Assembly: GCA_965657495.1 (NCBI GenBank)
Contig: CBFHPD010000148.1
Location: 1 to 6,312 of the forward strand
Source of the DNA: JALQTD01 sp965657495
GTDB lineage: Bacteria > Bacteroidota > Bacteroidia > Flavobacteriales_D > Sanyastnellaceae
Reading direction: 5' to 3'
DNA: 6,312 nt
In this document: positions 1 through 5,684 of the stretch, in pieces
Layout of the letters: every line of letters starts with the position of its first letter
Position numbering within the stretch: the first letter of the stretch is position 1
Notes under the pieces: model-generated
The model's database searches: none
Told to the model about the DNA's origin: nothing
Seen by the model: only the letters and a program-made list of their open reading frames with translations
Program-made: the position numbers and the translations under genes

Positions 1-1596
1 GCCCGCTTGCCACTGGATCGTGGTGGAAGCGCAGCCGTCCAGCTCCTCCCCGCCGTTCGGGCTCGTCACCGTGATGTGCGGGAGGATGGTGAAGTCTTCG
101 TCGCTGTAGTCCGAACCATCGGCCGCGGAAGACGCCTTCACCCGGGCGGAAGTGGAGGCCGTGCTCGGCAAGGTCCAATCGTATGAACCGTCGTTCAGGG
201 TGGTGGCGATGTCAGTCCAGGAAACGCCGCCATCGAGCGAGTAGCTCAAGTCCACGGACGAAGCGTTCATGAACTGGGCTACCCAGTTGATTTCGTGAGA
301 AGTGCCCGCGAACCAAGCCTCGCCGCCGTTCGGGAAGGTGACCCGGGGGGCCGCCGCCTCGATGGTGAACGCGGCATCGCTCACGTCCACGACCGCCCCG
401 TTTTCCACGTCGGTGACGCGCACCAGGCAGGAGGTCCCGGGGTCGTTCGGAACGTGCCAATCGTACGAACCGGAAGGGCTGTAGAGGTTCGACACCACGC
501 GCTTCCAGGTGATGCCGCCGTTGACCGAATAGTCGAGGTGGAACTCCTTTGAGGTGCCGGCCACGTCCCAATTCAGCGGGTAGGTCGTGTCGGGGTAGGT
601 CACATCGATGGACTCGAGGTTGGCATCCCAGCCGGAGGCCGTGCCGTTGTAGCCGGTTTCGTTTTGGTACACCACGCGCAGGCCCTGGCCTTGAGCCACC
701 AGCGGATTTTCATCGAGGTACGATTCGGTGTAGCTGCCCTGCAAGTTGAGGAGCAGCTGGTTCGTGGTGGCGTCGTAGACGTAGAGCCGGTCGTCGTAGT
801 TGCTGTAGCCGTCGTAGAGCTCAAGGTGGTTGAAGGTCAAACGCAGCTCGTTGTTCTGGGTGGCGGGCCAGAAGTATTTGGTGTAGTTCGTGTTGGAGGC
901 ATTCGCGTCCTCGCCGCCGGAGTCAAAGAACCGGCCGCCGTCGGTGACGATGGTGCCGTTGTTCATCAGGTAGTAGCCGGCGTAGCTCGGGGGGGTGACG
1001 GAGGCCTGGAGGGTTTCGCCGCCGTTGGGTTCGGTGATCGTGACTTCGGAAACGATGGTGAAGTCGGAGCTGCCGTCGACGAAGCAGCTCTGGAAGTCGG
1101 TGCCGACCCGGAGGCGGGCGTTGGTGGAGGGGCTGTTGGGGACGGTCCACTCGTAGAGGCCGCCGTCGAGGTTGGAGGCGACAGTGGACCAAGTGAGGCC
1201 GCCGTCTAGGGAGAGCTGGAGGCCGACCGTGGAAAGGTAGTAGGCTGACATCCAGCCCACTTGCAGGGTTTGGCCTGCAAAAAACGTCTGCCCACCATCC
1301 GGGTACAGGAACTGGATCGGGGCATTCAGCGCGAAGGTCGCATTGCTCTCATCCGCCACCTCCGGGGCCTGCGCGTCGTACACGCGGATCAGGCAGCCCG
1401 TCGAATAGATGTTCGGGGCCTCCCAACTGAAGCTGGTCGTGTTCGTCAAAAAACTGGCGAGCGACACCCACGTGGCGCCCCCGTCCGTCGAGTAGTCGAT
1501 GTTGAACTCGCCGCTGGTGCCGGCAGCGGACCACTGGATTTCGTAAGGCGTGCAGCCGTCGATGGATTCGCCGCCGTTGGGCTGGAGGACCGTGAT
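1..1596 (-). repeat. Alternating A/B Ig-like protein modules
   Basis: Protein-level repeats of about 92 residues lie at 1596-1321 (module 1), 1320-1045 (2), 1044-361 (3, enlarged by the CUB insert), 360-79 (4) and 78-1 (5, cut by the edge). Modules 1, 3 and 5 share one form: an IQW or LNW strand after PNGGE and, in 1 and 3, an AGTSxEFxxDYS strand. Modules 1 and 5 also have DGC after PNGGE. Modules 2 and 4 share another: FAGxxxxxxW, then L-S-L-D-G-G or Y-S-L-D-G-G, with a xLxDGxYxWT strand. The order is therefore A-B-A-B-A. Nucleotide identity between modules is low, so the duplications are old. Confidence 0.8.
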
Positions 1597-1659
1597 TTGT
1601 TGGGCGAAGGCGGACAAGCTCAACAGGGCTGCGCCGAGGGCGAGGAAGATGCGGTTCAT
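1..1659 (-). CDS. Secreted multi-modular protein with PNGGE Ig-like modules and a CUB domain (N-terminal part; C-terminus outside window)
   Basis: The frame is open from an ATG at 1659-1657 to base 1 (553 codons, no stop). The start is supported by a signal peptide, residues 1-19 (MNRIFLAL..., cut AFA|QQ). Five Ig-like modules follow, each opened by PNGGE or a variant at residues 27, 120 (PDGGQ), 211, 443 and 534. Each of the four complete modules has an Asp-box-like S-x-D/N-G-G-x-T/S-W at residues 57, 150, 378 and 474, and ends in a motif like DxxFTI. They resemble the bacterial Kre9/KNH-like Ser-Thr-rich family. Residues about 225-353 form a CUB-like domain: MNNGTI, FFDSGGEDAN, LYDGYSNYDDRLYVYD and GWDANL. 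Cysteines are few (36, 89, 192, 411, 543). The protein is probably exported and surface-attached or released, perhaps by type IX secretion, but the C-terminus that would show a sorting domain is missing. Its ligand is unknown. A Bacteroidota adhesin or the non-catalytic part of a secreted enzyme are both possible. Confidence 0.92.
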   Translation of the reverse strand, partial: MNRIFLALGAALLSLSAFAQQITVLQPNGGESIDGCTPYEIQWSAAGTSGEFNIDYSTDGGATWVSLASFLTNTTSFSWEAPNIYSTGCLIRVYDAQAPEVADESNATFALNAPIQFLYPDGGQTFFAGQTLQVGWMSAYYLSTVGLQLSLDGGLTWSTVASNLDGGLYEWTVPNSPSTNARLRVGTDFQSCFVDGSSDFTIVSEVTITEPNGGETLQASVTPPSYAGYYLMNNGTIVTDGGRFFDSGGEDANASNTNYTKYFWPATQNNELRLTFNHLELYDGYSNYDDRLYVYDATTNQLLLNLQGSYTESYLDENPLVAQGQGLRVVYQNETGYNGTASGWDANLESIDVTYPDTTYPLNWDVAGTSKEFHLDYSVNGGITWKRVVSNLYSPSGSYDWHVPNDPGTSCLVRVTDVENGAVVDVSDAAFTIEAAAPRVTFPNGGEAWFAGTSHEINWVAQFMNASSVDLSYSLDGGVSWTDIATTLNDGSYDWTLPSTASTSARVKASSAADGSDYSDEDFTILPHITVTSPNGGEELDGCASTTIQWQAG

Positions 1660-1676
1660 GGCGTTCGGTTGGGGGA

Positions 1677-1684
1677 CGAAAGTA
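1677..1684 (-). promoter_or_regulatory. Possible Bacteroidota -7 promoter element for the CUB/Ig-like gene
   Basis: On the minus strand the sequence TACTTTCG matches the Bacteroidota TAnnTTTG element at five of six fixed positions. It ends 17 nt before the ATG at 1659. I see no good -33 TTTG/TTG partner at the usual distance, so the call is weak. No Shine-Dalgarno sequence precedes the ATG, which is common in this phylum. Confidence 0.33.
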
Positions 1685-1712
1685 GGTGCTGTCCCGCTTC
1701 AGGACTCGCTTT

Positions 1713-1785
1713 CAGGCCAAAACGTCGCCCGCCCTTCCCCGCATTTTTTCCACACCCCTTTCACACCGTGCCCTATTTTGGCCTG
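1713..1785. repeat. 10-bp perfect inverted repeat in the divergent intergenic region
   Basis: caggccaaaa at 1713-1722 is the exact reverse complement of ttttggcctg at 1776-1785, with 53 bp between them. The right arm overlaps the possible -7 element of the DUF2200 gene. The spacing is too long for a compact terminator hairpin. A pair of operator sites shared by both genes is possible but unproven. Confidence 0.45.
1774..1781 (+). promoter_or_regulatory. Possible Bacteroidota -7 promoter element for the DUF2200 gene
   Basis: TATTTTGG matches TAnnTTTG at five of six fixed positions. It ends 17 nt before the ATG at 1799, the same distance as the candidate on the opposite strand. No clear -33 element is seen upstream, where the sequence is mostly C-rich with one short T run at 1744-1749. 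Confidence 0.3.
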
Positions 1786-1798
1786 CAAAACCCACCGC

Positions 1799-2158
1799 AT
1801 GGCCCGCCTCACCACCGACGAACGCATCGCGCGCATGACCTTCGCTTCCGTCTACCCGCACTACGTGGCGAAGGTGACGCGAAAGGGCCGCACGCTCGAC
1901 GAACTGCACACCGTCATGGGATGGCTCACCGGCTACACCGAGGCGGAGCTGCTCGCCCTGGCCGCGAGCGACCAGACGTTCACCGAGTTCTTCGCGCAGG
2001 CAGAGCTGCCCCCTGGTGCCAACCGCATCCAGGGCCTCATCTGCGGCATCCGCGTCGAGGACATCGAAACCCCACTCACACAACAGGTGCGCTACCTCGA
2101 CAAGGTGATCGACGAACTCGCCCGCGGGAAGAAGCTCAGCAGCATCTTGCGGGACTGA
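1799..2158 (+). CDS. DUF2200 family protein
   Basis: This is a complete gene of 119 residues, the usual length for the DUF2200 family (PF09966), whose function is unknown. Family hallmarks visible in order are DERIARMTFASVYPHYVAK (residues 8-26), KGRT at about 29, WLTGY at about 42, a TFxEFFAQA segment, then ICGIRVEDIETPL, VRYLDKVIDELARGKK and ILRD at the end. No signal peptide or membrane segment is seen, so the protein is probably cytoplasmic. The reading frame stays open upstream to 1550, but the ATG at 1799 is chosen because the family starts just before the DERIA segment and the upstream stretch is antisense to gene 1 or intergenic. No Shine-Dalgarno sequence is seen. It is the only plus-strand gene, divergent from the CUB/Ig-like gene, and its stop is one base from the stop of the convergent BspA-like gene. 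Confidence 0.92.
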   Translation: MARLTTDERIARMTFASVYPHYVAKVTRKGRTLDELHTVMGWLTGYTEAELLALAASDQTFTEFFAQAELPPGANRIQGLICGIRVEDIETPLTQQVRYLDKVIDELARGKKLSSILRD

Positions 2159-2159
2159 A

Positions 2160-5100
2160 TCACTGCACGCAGCGCACGCTCAATCCGTAGTTTTTCGATG
2201 GCACGTAGCCGCTCAACGCGCTGCCCGCCAACACGCGGTCGATGGCGGTGGTGCTGCTGCCTTCAGTACCCGTCCACCAAGCGGTGTGGGTGTCCTGGTT
2301 TTCGAAGCCGCCGCCCGGATGGCGCCACCCCGTTGGCCGTGCCGAAAATCCGGAAGCATTCGTTCCATCCCAATCCGGAGCGGTGGCCTTGAGGTCGATC
2401 GCATTGCCAACTTCGGCCATCATCGTGTTCCACTCGGCCGCCAAGGGCACGTGCCAGCCCGTCGGGCAAAGCAAGCCGGTTTGGACCGCCCAGAAGTTGT
2501 AGAGGCGGCCGTTGGTTTCCACTTGGGCTGCTTCGTCAGCCGTGCCTTCCGCGTAATGCGAACGGGCACCGGACGCCGTTGAGCTCCAAGGGCCGTCGAG
2601 CAGGCCGCCCGGGATGCTCGAATCGTCTGAGTAGACCGTCGTGCGGAGGTTTTCGGCGAACCAGCACTGGCCGCCGATTTGGACCGTGGCGTAGGCGTAG
2701 TGGTCGAATTCCCAGCGGGCGTGGCCGCACGAGAAAGCCGGGGTGGTGACCGTGATTTCGGGGCCGTAGCCGGTGCCGACCGCGTTGGTGGCGAAGGCGC
2801 GGATGTGGTACGTGGTCAAGGGCAGCAGGCCGGAAAGGGAGCCGCTGAACGGGCCGTGGCCGCTGAGGGCGACCTGCAGGGTGTCGTCGTCTGTGGTGGG
2901 CGTGCCGGTCGTGTTGTAGCAGAACCCTTGGGCGAGCACGGGTTGGCCGCCGTGGGAGCCGAGGAGGCCGTTCAGGGTGAGGGGCCAAACCGAGGCATCG
3001 CCCCCAAACGTCTTCACAATCGGTACCATGCTCGCGCCCGGCGTGATGACCTGGCCCGCGCTCGTGAGGGCGGTGGCGGCCTGAAGGGTGCCGTAGCGGT
3101 CGACCGTGGCGGTGGTGCCGACGGTGGTGCCGCCGGCGATGGTGATCGCGGTTTGGCCCACCACCTCATCGGTCATGCCCCCATCCGAAAAGCCCATGAG
3201 CGCGCCCTGCAACTGCGTGCGCGCCGCGACCACTTCTGGAATGTTCGAGTACTTCGAATTCGAATTCAGCGCAATGTTCGCCGGATGGCCTTCCGCCAGT
3301 GTCAACAGCAGCGCGTCGTAGTGATACGGCCGCAACACCACGCCGTCCATGAAATTCCGGATGTACACGCCCGCGTTCAAGGTCCACCCCGAGAGGTCCT
3401 GGTCGAACGCATCCGCGCTGAAGAACATCCGCTCCATATAGGTGGCGTTGCTCACGTCCCACTGGTCGAGCGGCTGATCGAACGCATTGGCGCTTTGGAA
3501 CATATACGACAGCCGCGTGGCCGAGCTCACGTCCCAATCGTTCAGCGGCTGGTTGAAGCTGACCGCCGCGTCGAACACGTCATAAAAATCCGTCACGCCG
3601 GACACGTCCCACGCGCTGATGTCCCGGTTGAACGACGAAGCCGAACGGAACATCGAGTTGAGCGCCGCCACCCCGGTCATCGTGAAGTTCGAGATGTCGC
3701 CGTTGAAGCTCTGCGCGTTGTTGAACATCCCATTGCACAAGGCCAAATTCGGCAAGGTCCAACTCGTCAAGTCCTGGTTGAAACTCGTCGCACTTTGGAA
3801 CATGCTCCGCGCGTCCGTGAGCGAGGCCAAATCCCACGCATCCAAGGGCTGATTGAATGAAACCGCATCCTGGAACATGGCAACGGTCCTGGTTACGTTG
3901 GACACGTCCCAGCCGCTGATGTCTTGGTCAAAGGCCGAGGCCCCACGAAACATTTCGTTCATCCGCGTCACATTCGCCACATTCCAGCCCGACAAGTTGC
4001 CGTTGAATGCGGCTGCGTTCTTGAACATCCGCTCCATGTTTGTGGCCGTTGACACGTCCCACCCAGACAAGTCTTGGTTGAATACCGGTGCGTTCTCAAA
4101 CATGCCGAGCAAATTCGTGGCGCTGGTCAGCTGCCAGTTGGGCAGTGGCTGGTCAAACGACTGGGTGTTGAAAAACATGGACTGAAAGCTGGTAGCACTG
4201 CTGACGTCCCACTGGTCCAGTGGCTGATTGAATGCAAGGCCACTGTAGAGGAAGTTGGTGAAATTCGTCACCCCGCTCACATCCCAATTGTTCAATGGCT
4301 GATTGAAGTCCCAGGCATTCGCGAACATGTTGGACATGTTCGTTACGTTTGAAACGTCCCAACTACCGATCGGCTGGTTGAAGGTCCGCGCGTCATAGAA
4401 CATGATGCTGAAATTGGTGGCATTCGACATGTTCCACCCGGAAATGTCGCTGTTGAACGAATACGCCGCCCGGAACATTTGTGAGAACAGTTGACCGCTT
4501 GCGGGGTTCCACCCGGACAAGTCCCCGCTGAACACCAGGGCATCATAGAACATGCTTTGGAAGTCCGTGGCCGCGCTCACATTCCACCCGGAAATGTCCC
4601 CATCGAAAGCAGAAGCCCTGAAGAACATGGAGTTGAAGTTCGTTGAATTCGAAACATCCCAGCTGTTCAAGTCTTGGTCGAAGGCGGTCGCCTTTTGGAA
4701 CATCCCGTCGAAGCGGGTTCCAGAACTGACCACCCAGGCATCCAGCGGCTGGTTGAACGACTGGGCGAGTTGGAACGTGTTGATGAACGAGATCACATTG
4801 CTCACGTCCCAGCTCGCGAGGGGAGAATTGAAGGCGTATGCCTCTGAAAAGGTCCCACTCAGGGAGGTGACGGAACTCGTATTCCAGCTGTTCAGGTTTT
4901 GGTTGAACACCAATGCCTTGTTGAACATGTTGGCCAAATTCGTAGCTGCACCCGTCACCCAGCCGCTGATGTCCCCATTGAACGCCGAGGCCTCCCGAAA
5001 CATGCTGGACAAGGACGTCACACCGCTCACATCCCACCCGGACAAATCCCCATTGAATTTGCTTGCCCGGAAAAACATCGCCCCCATGTCCGTCGCCGAA

Positions 5101-5684
5101 GCCACATTCCATCCACTCACATCACCCGTGAAATTCCGCGCATTGTAAAACGTGTAAGTGAAGTTGGTGATGGAACTGACGTCCATGGCTGAAAGGTCCA
5201 GCCCCGTGAGCGCAAAGCAATCGGCAAAGGCGTATCCCGTGCTCGTTGCCGTGGGTGCCAACAACGGGACATCCGTGGCTGTGAATTCGCAGTTGTTTGC
5301 CCCGCGAAACGCTTGCTCAAAATCCGACCACACCCCCGTGCCGAAGCTCTTCACCTCCGTCAACAAGTTGCGTTGTCCATGGTTCGCTAACCGATACCGC
5401 CCGAAGTTTTCCGGGGTGGCCGCATCACACGAAACCGACACGTCATATACCCCCGCCGCCGCATACGCGTGGTTGACGTTTCCCCCTGTATGGAGCTGCG
5501 GCGCACTGCCGTCCCCCCAGTCGATGGTAACATCCGTCGATCCGCTCATCGTGAGGGTCAGCGTGGTCGGGCCCGTCAGCGTCCATTCAGTCACAAACGG
5601 AACCGTCTGCTGGGCATGCAGGCCTGCTGCGACTAGGGTGAAGACCAGCCATGCCTGCAGCTTGTAGGCCAAATCAGTAAGCAT
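2160..5684 (-). CDS. Secreted BspA-like DUF285 repeat protein with PKD-like, Fn3-like and Fib_succ_major domains
   Basis: This is a complete 1174-residue protein. The ATG at 5684 is chosen because it begins a good signal peptide (residues 1-24, hydrophobic WLVFTLVAAG, cut LHA|QQ). An in-frame start at 5762 would add 26 Arg/Ser-rich residues that only shadow the upstream gene. Domains: PKD-like at about 30-85 (DWGDG at 55-59, HAYAAAGVY at 72-80); a lead-in to about 184 with imperfect repeats; 23 DUF285/BspA-type repeats of 25 residues at 185-759 and a degenerate one at 760-783; the usual post-repeat segment (YDALLLTLA, SKYSN) to about 842; an Fn3-like domain at about 912-985 (QGFCY, TTYHIRAFATNAVGTGYG); and a TIGR02145-type domain at 986-1174 (QCWFAENL 1006, GRLYNFW 1059, CPTGWHVP 1073, SGFSARPTGWR 1111, WWTGTE 1136, GLSVRCV 1167). 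No type IX sorting domain follows. It is probably a surface or secreted adhesin; the ligand is unknown. The 5' end overlaps the tail-fibre-like gene by 11 bp, and no Shine-Dalgarno sequence is visible. Confidence 0.95.
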   Translation of the reverse strand: MLTDLAYKLQAWLVFTLVAAGLHAQQTVPFVTEWTLTGPTTLTLTMSGSTDVTIDWGDGSAPQLHTGGNVNHAYAAAGVYDVSVSCDAATPENFGRYRLANHGQRNLLTEVKSFGTGVWSDFEQAFRGANNCEFTATDVPLLAPTATSTGYAFADCFALTGLDLSAMDVSSITNFTYTFYNARNFTGDVSGWNVASATDMGAMFFRASKFNGDLSGWDVSGVTSLSSMFREASAFNGDISGWVTGAATNLANMFNKALVFNQNLNSWNTSSVTSLSGTFSEAYAFNSPLASWDVSNVISFINTFQLAQSFNQPLDAWVVSSGTRFDGMFQKATAFDQDLNSWDVSNSTNFNSMFFRASAFDGDISGWNVSAATDFQSMFYDALVFSGDLSGWNPASGQLFSQMFRAAYSFNSDISGWNMSNATNFSIMFYDARTFNQPIGSWDVSNVTNMSNMFANAWDFNQPLNNWDVSGVTNFTNFLYSGLAFNQPLDQWDVSSATSFQSMFFNTQSFDQPLPNWQLTSATNLLGMFENAPVFNQDLSGWDVSTATNMERMFKNAAAFNGNLSGWNVANVTRMNEMFRGASAFDQDISGWDVSNVTRTVAMFQDAVSFNQPLDAWDLASLTDARSMFQSATSFNQDLTSWTLPNLALCNGMFNNAQSFNGDISNFTMTGVAALNSMFRSASSFNRDISAWDVSGVTDFYDVFDAAVSFNQPLNDWDVSSATRLSYMFQSANAFDQPLDQWDVSNATYMERMFFSADAFDQDLSGWTLNAGVYIRNFMDGVVLRPYHYDALLLTLAEGHPANIALNSNSKYSNIPEVVAARTQLQGALMGFSDGGMTDEVVGQTAITIAGGTTVGTTATVDRYGTLQAATALTSAGQVITPGASMVPIVKTFGGDASVWPLTLNGLLGSHGGQPVLAQGFCYNTTGTPTTDDDTLQVALSGHGPFSGSLSGLLPLTTYHIRAFATNAVGTGYGPEITVTTPAFSCGHARWEFDHYAYATVQIGGQCWFAENLRTTVYSDDSSIPGGLLDGPWSSTASGARSHYAEGTADEAAQVETNGRLYNFWAVQTGLLCPTGWHVPLAAEWNTMMAEVGNAIDLKATAPDWDGTNASGFSARPTGWRHPGGGFENQDTHTAWWTGTEGSSTTAIDRVLAGSALSGYVPSKNYGLSVRCVQ
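3408..5132 (-). repeat. Array of 23 in-register 75-bp repeats encoding DUF285/BspA-type units
   Basis: Twenty-three consecutive units of exactly 25 codons encode F-[ND]-x-[DP]-[LI]-x-x-W-[DN]-V-S-x-x-T-x-x-x-x-M-F-x-x-A-x-x. Trp at position 8 is kept in all but one unit (unit 20 has Phe). Met-Phe at positions 19-20 is kept in most; units 4, 5, 12 and 21 differ. A truncated 24th unit follows at 3336-3407. The units are diverged at the nucleotide level, so this is an old coding repeat. The family corresponds to PF03382 and the bacterial surface protein 26-residue repeat model. Confidence 0.95.

Noticed and set aside
664..1209. Plus-strand open frame of 181 codons
   Set aside because: It lies antisense to the CUB/Ig-like gene, which has a signal peptide and recognisable modules in the minus frame.
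1550..1798. N-terminal extension of the DUF2200 gene
   Set aside because: The extra 83 residues overlap the 5' end of gene 1 in antisense and the intergenic region, and the family begins near the ATG at 1799.
3254..3265. Two adjacent EcoRI-type palindromes (gaattcgaattc)
   Set aside because: They simply encode an Asn-Ser-Asn-Ser stretch in the post-repeat segment; no other structure surrounds them.
2679..3860. Long plus-strand open frame of 393 codons
   Set aside because: It is antisense to the BspA-like gene, its translation is Arg/Val/Gly-rich low-complexity sequence resembling no family I know, and the minus-strand frame has clear domains throughout.
3408..5132. CRISPR-like periodicity
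   Set aside because: The 75-bp units are contiguous, diverged and coding, with no spacers and no identical short repeats.
4552..5148. Plus-strand open frame over the repeat array (also 3853-4185)
   Set aside because: These frames stay open only because the 75-bp coding repeat lacks stops in the antisense frame; they echo the repeat period and have no independent signal.
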